Assembly: GCA_021777765.1 (NCBI GenBank)
Contig: JAJYDF010000023.1
Span: 1-50,263, forward strand
DNA: 50,263 nt
Direction: 5' to 3'
DNA from: Pseudomonadota bacterium
Lineage (GTDB): Bacteria; Pseudomonadota; Gammaproteobacteria; DASZBR01
Below are positions 1 through 8,253 of the stretch, one piece after another; positions within the stretch are counted from its first letter, which is position 1; each line of letters starts with the position of its first letter. The notes under the pieces were generated by a model. It saw nothing but the letters and a program-made list of their open reading frames with translations, was not told the DNA's origin and did not search any database. The translations under genes were made by a program, and so were the position numbers.

Positions 1-469
1 TGTTGTGATTGATTATGTATGTTTTCTTGTGTTTGCATTTCTTTAGCCCTCCTAATTTATTCAGTGAGGGCAGTGAATCATTTATTTTTTAGGGGGAAAA
101 GATGGGATTATTGAGGGGTTACAATATTAGCAATGAAAATGTAATTATTTATGTAATCGAGTATTGGTGCTCTTAAATTAAAGTATTTTGATTTAAGAAG
201 ATTGAGAATACAAGCTATTGTGGGTAAGGAATTGTTATGGTTAAGTGGATTTTTTTTACTTCATTGAATATTAAAACAAAATGTTTGTTTTGCTATTAAT
301 GTGAATTCAAAAATGCATCATGAGTATGATTTATATGATAATATAATTAATATCAAGAATTTTTGCATAGAACCGATTTATTGTAATACATTAATATTTA
401 ACATGTTTTGACAATTATTTGTTTCTGAGCTAGGTTTAAAAATGAAAAAATATATAAGGAGGATTAAAT
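1..469. other. AT-rich leader without a recognised gene
   Basis: No convincing coding region was seen on either strand. The stretch is very AT-rich. Its last bases carry a strong ribosome binding site, AAGGAGG at 456-462, eight bases before the ATG at 470. Whatever lies left of the window may continue into it, but I could not identify a gene tail. Confidence 0.5.
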
Positions 470-2002
470 ATGAAAATCGATATGGATAATTTCGAAATAA
501 ATAATCTATCTAATTATTATTATTTAGTAAACCAAGCATATGAAGTAAATAAAGGCAGTGGTGTATTAGCAAAAAATGATAATTATACAGCCTCACTTTA
601 TGGGAATCAGACTTTTATTGTTGTCAGAGACAATAATGGCGGATTTGACGCTGAGGAGGGTATTAAATTTCATGTTTCAGTAAATCCAAATCAGATAGAT
701 AAAGCTTGGAAAATTATTATGGAAGTGATGTCTGATTATGGTGTACGAGAAACTAAATTTGCTAATCCTCTTTTCGTAGATAAACCTGGCGAACGTCAGG
801 AAGGCGGTAGAGAAATTGCTATCTATACCCATAATGATAAGGGGCGAAAACTATATGAATCACAAGATAAATTAGAAAAATCAGAAACGCTAACTCATGA
901 AAATATTATGTATAAATATTTTGATTTAAATAATATTCAACCATCATGGGAATTAATAATTTGTGAAATGACAAAACGCCTAAAAGAAGCTCAAATTCAA
1001 CCAGGCGTTGCTCCTGAAGGGAATTCTACGCGAGGTGGCTTTGAGCATAAAATAATAGGCACAGATTATATAACATGGCGACATTCTAGCCCGTATTGGG
1101 AGGATTTTAAGATTAATGATACATATAAAAATGAATTTATACCGCCTAACGTTACAAATGAAGAATTACTTAATACATATATGCAGCCTATTGTTGGAGA
1201 CATTGATCAGAGGGATTTAGAAGCCTATTGTAATCTTCTGAGAGGATTTAGTCATATATCACAGAAGTTATTAGAGCAGGATTTAAATAATAATGAGCTT
1301 GAAAGATTGAGTAAGGATGAGCATGAAGAGAGAAGAGAAGATAATTATGTAGTTCTTCGGGGGGTACTAAAGTCTAAACATAACATTGAACAAAATATTA
1401 ATATAACAAGCGAAATTCAAGAAGATAAAGAAAATCGTAGTAATTTTCAGAATTATCAAAATAAATCGCATACAAACGAAGAAATATTAGATATAAATAA
1501 TTCTGAATCATCAGAAGATGATCCATATGGTAATAAAAATGAAGTAGACGATTTATACAGACCAAAAGATAAACGGCGTAATGCTATCAAATATGGTCCT
1601 TCTCCGGTATCAAAAACGCTATCACAAGAAACTTCACAAAATAACATATCACCACGAGTGTTTCGAAAAAATGATTTACCGCTGAATTCAAATTCAAATG
1701 AATCACCAAAACCACCGCCACTAAGCTCTAAACCCAAAAGAACAAATCAACCACCACAGTCACCTAAATTGAACGAGAATTCATCAAACAATTATATCGA
1801 TTCTCATCCGAATGTGAATACAAAGGATGATAAATTTCCCGAGCTCGTAAATAAACTTAATTTTATCAATCTGCAGATCCAGCAAAAAATATCACAATCT
1901 AATAATAGAGGAAATAATTCACAGTCTAAAAATGATTCAAATAATGATAGTTCAAAAAATGTTACTCGAAATAATTCTGGCATCACTCGTAAAAATAGTT
2001 AG
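470..2002 (+). CDS. Putative effector: OspF/SpvC/HopAI1-like phosphothreonine lyase with a disordered tail
   Basis: 510 residues; ATG behind AAGGAGG. Residues about 60-215 show the landmarks of the phosphothreonine lyase family, type III effectors that irreversibly remove phosphate from MAP-kinase phosphothreonine by beta-elimination. K66-F-H68-V-S-V matches KFHISV of SpvC (catalytic K104/H106). K96 lies where SpvC has catalytic K136. R109 is exactly ten residues before Y119, as R148 is before Y158 in SpvC. The later I-x-P-G-x-x-P (about residue 177) and Y-I-T-W-R (200-204) resemble the SpvC segments I-x-P-G-x-x-P and Y-V-S-Y-R. No signal peptide is visible. Residues about 270-510 are Asn/Ser-rich and Lys/Pro-rich, probably disordered, with a PPPLSSKPK stretch. 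The function is inferred from motif spacing. Overall similarity is low, so a relative with another substrate is possible. Confidence 0.65.
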   Translation: MKIDMDNFEINNLSNYYYLVNQAYEVNKGSGVLAKNDNYTASLYGNQTFIVVRDNNGGFDAEEGIKFHVSVNPNQIDKAWKIIMEVMSDYGVRETKFANPLFVDKPGERQEGGREIAIYTHNDKGRKLYESQDKLEKSETLTHENIMYKYFDLNNIQPSWELIICEMTKRLKEAQIQPGVAPEGNSTRGGFEHKIIGTDYITWRHSSPYWEDFKINDTYKNEFIPPNVTNEELLNTYMQPIVGDIDQRDLEAYCNLLRGFSHISQKLLEQDLNNNELERLSKDEHEERREDNYVVLRGVLKSKHNIEQNINITSEIQEDKENRSNFQNYQNKSHTNEEILDINNSESSEDDPYGNKNEVDDLYRPKDKRRNAIKYGPSPVSKTLSQETSQNNISPRVFRKNDLPLNSNSNESPKPPPLSSKPKRTNQPPQSPKLNENSSNNYIDSHPNVNTKDDKFPELVNKLNFINLQIQQKISQSNNRGNNSQSKNDSNNDSSKNVTRNNSGITRKNS

Positions 2003-2035
2003 GCGAATGATAAGAACCATTAATTCTTCAATGTA

Positions 2036-2376
2036 TTAAAGAGTAATTACATTTGATGGATTGGTATGCAAGAAATTTGCATAAATTGCTAGGTTATAAT
2101 GAATATAAGATGTGAAATCAGGCTCTCCGAAAGCCCAGTTTCTTTCATGAAGTTGAAGTATATTTCCTTCCATTCCTTTAAAATTAGGAATATATCTACA
2201 TATAGTGAGGCTCGACGGATTATTAATTGCTTTAACAGTTATACTTGTCGTTTCAAATCTTCCCATATAACAATTAATATTTTGTATTACCACATTTTGA
2301 TCACTATCGTTATTCGCATAACCCCAAAAAATAATATGCCAATAAGTATAGCTGAAATATTTTTAATGATATTCAT
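2036..2376 (-). pseudogene. Frameshifted gene for a small exported protein
   Basis: An ATG at 2376 opens a classic signal peptide beginning MNIIKNISAILIGILFFG. That frame ends soon after a T6-G4 homopolymer. The adjacent frame, open through the same spot, continues with G-Y-A followed by NNDSDQN and about 85 further residues, ending at 2036. Joining the frames with one inserted T or G at the homopolymer gives a protein of about 112 residues with a plausible signal-peptidase site after GYA. As it stands the gene is broken by a single-base indel, unless this is a sequencing error or phase variation. The mature part contains two cysteines and is not recognised. A neighbouring gene (3580-4023) also encodes a small exported protein. 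Confidence 0.55.
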
Positions 2377-2518
2377 TGTTGATTTTGTATAACCTCTTAA
2401 GCTTTTATTCTTTTATTGGCATAATTTATTATGTTTTGATGGTAATTTTGTCTTTCCCTTTGATATTCCATGATAATATAAAAATTGTCACAGTTGAAAG
2501 TAATTATCAAATAGTGAA

Positions 2519-3526
2519 TTAAATTGTTAGAGAATTTCTTCGTAAAAATTCAAATTCAGAAAATATTTTCTTATTTCCATCAGGCAATAATAAAGCATTA
2601 ATTTTAACAGCACATGTAAAGATAGGGTGTTGTTTTCCCATGGTCCTTGCAATATTAATTATGTTGCTAATGCCTTCGTTTATATAATCAGGATTGTCTT
2701 TTACCCTATTAAGCTCTGATGCTATTTCTCTAAGAGGTCTAGCTGGCTGGCCTGAAAAAAGACCATGCTTCACTTTTGCGCAACGCGTATGTTCATTGAC
2801 TAAGTCTTCTAAAGTATGAAGTCGTTCCTGAATTTTCTTTATAGTTGCATCAGAATAGCTCGTTTCATTAGTTTTTGTTTGAGAAATTAAATTTTCTGCT
2901 GCCAAGACTGAATATCGAAAATCGTGTGTAATGATTTTTGCTTTTTCAAGTCTTTTAAGTGCTTCCGTAACCGTTAGATCTTTATGAGATATATTATCTT
3001 TATATCCAAGTATTGCAGTAGTCTCAAATACTGTGGAAGTAGGGTCATATGACAAACCTACACGATCGCATGCTTCATTTAATTCTTGTGTTTTTTCTTT
3101 TTTGAATCGTATAAAGGGTGACTGGCCAAAATGTTCCTGAATAAAAAATGCTTGGATGAGGGATTCAGAAGATTGAGGGTATTCGTATACACGACGACCT
3201 TTTTTGTTTGCCATTCTTTCATGATACCGCTTAGTTTCTGATTCTATAATGTATGATTGAAATTGATCATCAATGAGAAGATGTTCTTTAAGTATCTCAG
3301 TCAACGAGATAATATTCCATGCAGAGACATTATTAACCTTAACTAAGTAACTATCAGAAGCAATTTCTGAGCGCGCAAGCTCAAAAGGTAATTGCTTATT
3401 CAGTATAGTAAGTTCTATTTTTTCGTTTATTTGGACGAGAGGATCAGTGGATATAGCTCGTTCAACATCAGGCACTAAAACAGCTGTAATTAAAGCATTT
3501 TTGTCAGGATTAATGTAGCAATTCAT
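2519..3526 (-). CDS. Hypothetical protein, 335 residues
   Basis: The ATG at 3526 follows GAAGGA at good spacing, so the start is well supported. No family is recognised. There is no signal peptide or membrane segment. The N-terminal third looks mixed alpha/beta. Residues about 180-290 look helical and charged. The gene sits among effector-like and decaying genes on the same strand, about 50 bases from the exported protein at 3580-4023. It could be a translocated protein, but nothing in the sequence proves this. Confidence 0.6.
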   Translation of the reverse strand: MNCYINPDKNALITAVLVPDVERAISTDPLVQINEKIELTILNKQLPFELARSEIASDSYLVKVNNVSAWNIISLTEILKEHLLIDDQFQSYIIESETKRYHERMANKKGRRVYEYPQSSESLIQAFFIQEHFGQSPFIRFKKEKTQELNEACDRVGLSYDPTSTVFETTAILGYKDNISHKDLTVTEALKRLEKAKIITHDFRYSVLAAENLISQTKTNETSYSDATIKKIQERLHTLEDLVNEHTRCAKVKHGLFSGQPARPLREIASELNRVKDNPDYINEGISNIINIARTMGKQHPIFTCAVKINALLLPDGNKKIFSEFEFLRRNSLTI

Positions 3527-3579
3527 GAAATTATTCCTTCTAGTAAATTATTATTTAAAATTCGTAATCTATTTCAGTG

Positions 3580-4023
3580 TTAAGATTTTTTGATTGTTGA
3601 AGGAAATGCGCAACTATAAACATCGTTAACTGCAGTGCACATCATTGTAGTGTAAGGTTGTGTCCCCATGGTTTGCCAATTGCCACCTGATGGTTGTGAT
3701 TCCGATTTTAATAATACGTATTGATCACTAAGTGGAAGAGCTATACTGCCAGCGTAAAAACAGCTCGCACTCATTGGCGTTTTACCACCGTTATTCCAGT
3801 ACGCGCTTCCAAAAACAATATGTTGATCTGATTCTAATTCAGTGATTTCTTTAGTCGTCGCTGGGCGGAATGAATTATGTCCACGATTCCAAATATCAAC
3901 GTCCCAACCATTAAAAACACCTTGCCATACTTGAATAACAGTAGGGCAATTATCGGCAAAAATGCTATTTGAAAATGTTAGACAAGCAGCCACAATAGTT
4001 AAAAATAATTTAATATGTTTCAT
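3580..4023 (-). CDS. Small exported protein, possibly DUF3757-like
   Basis: 147 residues with a clear signal peptide (MKHIKLFLTIVAACLTFSNS, then IFA before DNCP), so the mature protein should begin near Asp24. The mature part is rich in Trp, Gly and Asn, with cysteines in DNCP, SCFY, MMCTAV and YSCAF that could form two periplasmic disulfides. This recalls the small exported DUF3757-type proteins of Legionella, but the resemblance is only general. The start has AGAGGAAAAACA just upstream. It is transcribed in the same direction as its neighbours. Confidence 0.6.
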   Translation of the reverse strand: MKHIKLFLTIVAACLTFSNSIFADNCPTVIQVWQGVFNGWDVDIWNRGHNSFRPATTKEITELESDQHIVFGSAYWNNGGKTPMSASCFYAGSIALPLSDQYVLLKSESQPSGGNWQTMGTQPYTTMMCTAVNDVYSCAFPSTIKKS

Positions 4024-4067
4024 TGTTTTTCCTCTGTTTTTGTAAATAAAAAAATATAAATAAAATA

Positions 4068-4447
4068 TTAGAATCTTCTTCGATTTTTAATATCTGTCAT
4101 TATATAAAGACGTATTATACCTACATTAAGATAATCCATGTCATTTCCTGTTAAATCAATTTCATTGATGTACTTGGAATAGCCTTAAGTAATAACAGCA
4201 TACTATTAAAATCAAACTTATTTAATTTACAGGAGGCTAATGATATGGTTCGTATATGAGATGGAATTGATTTAATGAGAGCAATCATTTCATCAAAATC
4301 TTTTTTAGATTCTGCTAGTGGAAGACTCTTTTTTGTATAATCATCTGAAAATTTTATACTTGATTTGGAAAAATCTATACCAGATAAATCCAATTGAGTA
4401 GTATTTATAGTGATTGCTCGAATACGATCGAGCATTAATTCTAACAT
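4068..4447 (-). pseudogene. Leucine-rich-repeat protein remnant, frameshifted
   Basis: From an ATG at 4447 (AGAGGA upstream) 98 residues are open, ending at 4151. They contain one and a half ribonuclease-inhibitor-style repeats: LDLSGIDFSKSS, then a helix ending in LIKSIPSHIRTISLASCKL, then LLLLKAIPSTSMK. The repeat should continue with LDLSGN. The next codons do this only in another frame: I-D-L-T-G-N-D-M follows if one A is restored in the AAA run just after the last Met codon, and that frame runs to a stop at 4068-4070. LRR proteins of this repeat style are common effectors in Legionellales. This copy looks truncated and decaying. Confidence 0.6.
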
Positions 4448-4529
4448 TTCATATCCTCTTATAAGAAAGTAAGATTGAATTTAAAGGGTACTGCTAATAA
4501 AACTATTTATTTTATCTAAAAATATAACC

Positions 4530-4874
4530 TTAGTCAAACGTATATAATCCACTTTCAAAAACACTATTTTTTATTTTAAAGCTAGGACATAATCTGATAT
4601 TTAAATAAAGGTTAATAAATCCATAGTCATTATCAGATTTGAACAGATATATTTTATTAAATATTGCAAAAATACTTGTAACAATCTTCGGGATCAAGTC
4701 TCAGATGTTATATTTTCATGAGGAACAACTTTAGCGTTAAACGCTTTTGAATCAATCATTTTTTTAATGTAAATTATTGGATTTGACCCTGAAGATTCCT
4801 CGATGCACAAAACTAATTACTGGATATTCCAGATGTTTCAATTTTCATTTCAAAAACAATTGTTTTAAAGCGTT
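4530..4874 (-). pseudogene. Coding remnant in three frames
   Basis: Behind the stop of the gene at 4875-6230, the minus strand holds three consecutive protein-like stretches in different frames. The first contains KRFKTIVFEMKIETSGISSN. The second (stop at 4694-4696) contains LVLCIEESSGSNPIIYIKKM and then IDSKAFNAKVVPHENITSE. The third (stop at 4530-4532) contains KIYLFKSDNDYGFINLYLNI and ends in FESGLYTFD. The composition is coding-like throughout and each break is explained by a one-base shift. This is best read as the decayed 3' part of the upstream gene or of a separate downstream gene. The family is not recognised. Confidence 0.5.
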
Positions 4875-6230
4875 TTATCCATGTAGATTAAATCCATGAT
4901 TATTACCAATTGCAGCTTCGTCATTTAATTTTTTCGATACATTAATCAAGTCGTCAATTTTTTCAAATAGAAGATGTCTAAAGCGCAAATTATGTGGTTG
5001 TTTCATATATTTCAAAATTTCCTTGGCAATGAGTTCATCTTTATGCTCACCATTTAATTCTTTATTATTATGTATATCCATTATGGCATTACGTAAGACA
5101 TCTGTAGCAGAATCTTTTTGATATATCCTATCTTTTGCATACGGATTCCATATTTTTGCGAATGTGACAATATCACATCTCGTAATTTGTGATAATTTTT
5201 CATTTCGTCTAGCTTGAGGCCATTTTTGATTAATTAATTGATTCCAATCTGTTTGAAATGGGCTATTTAAAAAATTCGGTAGGTATGAACTATACGAAGT
5301 AGTTGGTTTAATTAATTCAATGTTAGCATTTCTAAAATCTTTAGTTTTGCCCGGTAAGGCATTTAAGTGTGCTGAACGTAAGATAAGTTGTCTAATTAAT
5401 CCATGATAACTAATTTGATTTGTCCGCTCATCAAAAGACCAGTTTTCCCTCTCTCTAAAAGTGCTTGCTATAATGGGTTCGTTTATTAGACGTCTAAATA
5501 TATCAACTATTGAAACCTCAATTCTATTGAAGCTCAATGTTCTCTCAAAAAATGTATTGGTCTTCTTAAATAATCCATTTTCATATTTAATTTGATGAGA
5601 ATTGTCGAAATAGATATATATTTTTCCCTTGAGAATAAAATTGTCTAAAAAGAAATCTTGAAATGTATTATCAATACTACCTCTCAATATATATTGATCG
5701 ATATCAGAAGTAAAAGATAAGTTCATGTTCATTTCTTGTTTTGTATTATTTTGCTGAGTTTGTTGTGTTCTTTTCGATTCGCTTATCTCACCAGCGTAAG
5801 AAGTTTTTAAATCAGCAGCATCAGTTGTTTTCCCGAAATTAAATGTTACTGTTTGCTTCGATAAATTAATTTGTTCAATCAATTGGGATTTCATTTCTTC
5901 AATCATTGATTTAATATCAACTGTATGCTCTTTTCCAGCGAAGGGATAAGTTATAATCGCTTGATTTATAGGGGGTGATGAGAAAACTTTCGGTTGACCC
6001 TTTGCTTTTTGAGAAAAATCGTCAATATAGAAGTAGAGTGTATTTGTTTCGTAATTTTGATTATTAACCTCTTCTTTATACTTCAACTCGCTGACTTTAT
6101 ATTGAAATTTTTCTCTATACTTACTAAATCGTATTTTATTACTTTGTTCAAGCCCTCTATTGCTTTCATCTAAGATGATATTAGCCCAAATATTTATAAC
6201 ATCTACTAAGTTATTAAGTGAATTTTTCAT
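4875..6230 (-). CDS. Hypothetical protein, possibly 3'-truncated
   Basis: The start chosen is the ATG at 6230, with GGAG eight bases upstream. An in-frame ATG at 6299 adds 23 residues but lacks a ribosome binding site. The protein is 451 residues, soluble, rich in Asn/Gln/Lys, with a TQQTQQNNTKQ low-complexity stretch near the middle and aromatic-rich beta-like segments. No known domain was recognised. The reading frame stops at FNLHG, but protein-like sequence continues beyond in shifted frames to about 4530, so the gene may have lost its original C terminus. It is likely an accessory or effector-type gene by context only. Confidence 0.5.
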   Translation of the reverse strand: MKNSLNNLVDVINIWANIILDESNRGLEQSNKIRFSKYREKFQYKVSELKYKEEVNNQNYETNTLYFYIDDFSQKAKGQPKVFSSPPINQAIITYPFAGKEHTVDIKSMIEEMKSQLIEQINLSKQTVTFNFGKTTDAADLKTSYAGEISESKRTQQTQQNNTKQEMNMNLSFTSDIDQYILRGSIDNTFQDFFLDNFILKGKIYIYFDNSHQIKYENGLFKKTNTFFERTLSFNRIEVSIVDIFRRLINEPIIASTFRERENWSFDERTNQISYHGLIRQLILRSAHLNALPGKTKDFRNANIELIKPTTSYSSYLPNFLNSPFQTDWNQLINQKWPQARRNEKLSQITRCDIVTFAKIWNPYAKDRIYQKDSATDVLRNAIMDIHNNKELNGEHKDELIAKEILKYMKQPHNLRFRHLLFEKIDDLINVSKKLNDEAAIGNNHGFNLHG

Positions 6231-6633
6231 AACAGTTTCTCCATATGATTCACTGATTAAATTAGATGGTTTTGATATTGGAATTATTATCTTTCTCATT
6301 AGTTGTAATTAATATCAAATTTTTAACTAAATTTAATTGATTATACTCAATTGAAGAATTAGGAAAGGGATCATAGTTTGTAAATTAATGATCATATCGG
6401 TCGATAGAGTGAGGGAGCGCTTCATTATATGGATCCATTTGAACAATAATTAATAATTTTAAAAAAATAAATATGCAGATAAATTTTTTAATACTTTGCT
6501 AATTTCAAAAATATTTACATGATTGGAGTTATTGTAATGATCATCAATGAACTCTTATCTTCATGTTCAAGTCCCGGACATTACCTTCTCTAAAACAACT
6601 ATAATATTAAGCTTCTATTTTTTTTTTAAGCTC

Positions 6634-6673
6634 GAATCACAGCATATTTTGAAATAGCGTCGCTATGTGATTC
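6634..6673. promoter_or_regulatory. Dyad GAATCACA / TGTGATTC enclosing a small palindrome
   Basis: Perfect 8-base arms at 6634-6641 and 6666-6673. Immediately inside the right arm is an 11-base palindrome TAGCGtCGCTA (6655-6665). This could be a cruciform or protein-binding site upstream of the ATPase gene, or a weak hairpin. Confidence 0.35.
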
Positions 6674-6718
6674 TCCTTATGTAGAATATTGGGTTATGGT
6701 TAATCTGTCTTTTTGTAG

Positions 6719-6758
6719 AGATACAGTTGCATAAAAGACCCCTTTAAAAACTGTATCT
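6719..6758 (+). promoter_or_regulatory. 10-base inverted repeat upstream of ATPase gene (candidate operator)
   Basis: AGATACAGTT (6719-6728) and its exact complement AACTGTATCT (6749-6758) are separated by 20 bases and lie about 55 bases before the ATPase start. A TATAAT sequence follows at 6779. The position fits an operator or 5' leader hairpin. Confidence 0.4.
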
Positions 6759-6811
6759 TTACGGAAGGACAAGAATGCTATAATATGATCTTATATTAAA
6801 GGACAGTTTGG

Positions 6812-8098
6812 ATGGGTAGTAATATGAATGTTCAATTAGTACAAAATCTTCTTGAAGAATTCTGGGACATGATTGATACATTCGATAAAAATGTGAAACG
6901 TGAAGTAAGTTTGCCGATGGTATCTAATAAAATCCTGGTTGCCATTGGTATGCGTAGAACAGGGAAGACTTATTTTCTGTTGCAATATATAGCAGATTTA
7001 TTAAAAGGTAAGTTACCGAAGCATCGAATACTTTATGTTAATTTTGAAGATGAACGATTATATCCATTAACGCAAGATAAGCTTGGTAAGCTAATTGATG
7101 CATTTTATACGCTGTACCCTGATAACCACGATAATACATGCTATCTCTTTCTCGATGAAATCCAAAACGTTGAAAACTGGCAACTGACTATTAGACGTTT
7201 TTTTGACACAAAGAAAGTTAAAATATTCCTGACTGGTTCCTCAGCAAAACTCTTGAGCAAAGAAATTGCTACATCACTTCGTGGCCGGCCATTAGCAACT
7301 GAGATATGGCCTTACAGCTTTTCTGAATTTTTGCTTGCTATTGAAGCAGAAGAAATAAAACAGCCATTTGGTAAAAAAGGTTTAGATAAATTAACAAAAC
7401 ATTTTCATCATTATTTGGAGCATGGTGGATTTCCAGAAGTTGTAAATTATGAGCATAGTGATCGTGTCAGAACTCTGCAAGATTATGTCAATGTTGTCAT
7501 TTTTAAAGATATTGTAGAACGATATAACATTACTAATATTCATTTAATTCGATATTTAATAAAAGTTTTTATAAAAAATGCTGGTACTAGTTTTTCAGTA
7601 AACAAATTATTTAATGATTTAAAAAGTCAGGGCTTTGCTCTTAGCAAAATGACTATTCATGAATATCTTGATTATATAGAAGATGCTTATCTTGCATTTA
7701 CGGTACCACTTTATTCCGAGTCAATTAGAAAATCTCAAACCAATCCTAAAAAAATATACGCAATTGATACAGGATTAGTTAATGCCTATAACTTAGCGTT
7801 TACAAAAAATATAGGACATATTTTTGAAAATCTCATTTTCTTAGATTTAAAACGACAAGGACACGAGATTTACTATTATTTAACAGAAAATAGAAATGAA
7901 GTTGATTTTTTATCTAAAGATCTTTACGGTAAATTACATCTTTTCCAAGTTGCTTGGGATGTTAGTGATCCAGGTATATTGGAACGAGAAATGAGAGCGC
8001 TAAATGAAGCAGAAAAAGAACTTAATATTAAAGGTAAGTTGATTACACCTTCAAGTTATTTAAGTGATTTTGTTGAACATATACTAAGTATTAGATGA
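6812..8098 (+). CDS. AAA-family ATPase with DUF4143 C-terminal domain
   Basis: 428 residues. Walker A is GMRRTGKTY (about residues 46-54), Walker B is YLFLDEIQ, followed by a sensor-like LTGSSAKLL. This is the usual order for the AAA_14 module. The C-terminal half carries the DUF4143 signature with NEVDFL and a following beta strand, a region that resembles a PD-(D/E)XK-type fold in this family. The molecular role of these ATPases is not established. The start has AAAGGA about ten bases upstream; a second in-frame ATG lies four codons later. Two more members occur at 46622 and 49301, all behind palindromes. Confidence 0.85.
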   Translation: MGSNMNVQLVQNLLEEFWDMIDTFDKNVKREVSLPMVSNKILVAIGMRRTGKTYFLLQYIADLLKGKLPKHRILYVNFEDERLYPLTQDKLGKLIDAFYTLYPDNHDNTCYLFLDEIQNVENWQLTIRRFFDTKKVKIFLTGSSAKLLSKEIATSLRGRPLATEIWPYSFSEFLLAIEAEEIKQPFGKKGLDKLTKHFHHYLEHGGFPEVVNYEHSDRVRTLQDYVNVVIFKDIVERYNITNIHLIRYLIKVFIKNAGTSFSVNKLFNDLKSQGFALSKMTIHEYLDYIEDAYLAFTVPLYSESIRKSQTNPKKIYAIDTGLVNAYNLAFTKNIGHIFENLIFLDLKRQGHEIYYYLTENRNEVDFLSKDLYGKLHLFQVAWDVSDPGILEREMRALNEAEKELNIKGKLITPSSYLSDFVEHILSIR

Positions 8099-8253
8099 TA
8101 ATCGTTTCAAGCTCACCTATATTTAAAGTCTGATCTCGGCAGCTGTTTTATAAGTATATCATTAATAAAAAACGACAATATATGGCTATAAAAAAAATAT
8201 TAGCAAATTATTTATATACGCTACTTTGTGTACGATTAAGTTAAGGAAAGCAA

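Larger units (their letters stand above)
6300..6811. other. Intergenic region with two inverted repeats
   Basis: Divergent spacer of about 510 bases between the minus-strand gene ending upstream and the ATPase gene. No gene is seen in it. It holds the inverted repeats listed separately at 6634-6673 and 6719-6758 and a possible -10 box TATAAT at 6779-6784 before the ATPase start. Confidence 0.5.

Noticed and set aside
2099..2392. Plus-strand frame of 97 codons
   Set aside because: It lies antisense to the frameshifted exported protein, whose signal peptide and continuation make better sense.
4683..4797. Imperfect inverted repeat (15 of 18) considered as an insertion-sequence end pair
   Set aside because: The interval is only 115 bases, carries coding-like remnant sequence and has no transposase or target duplication.
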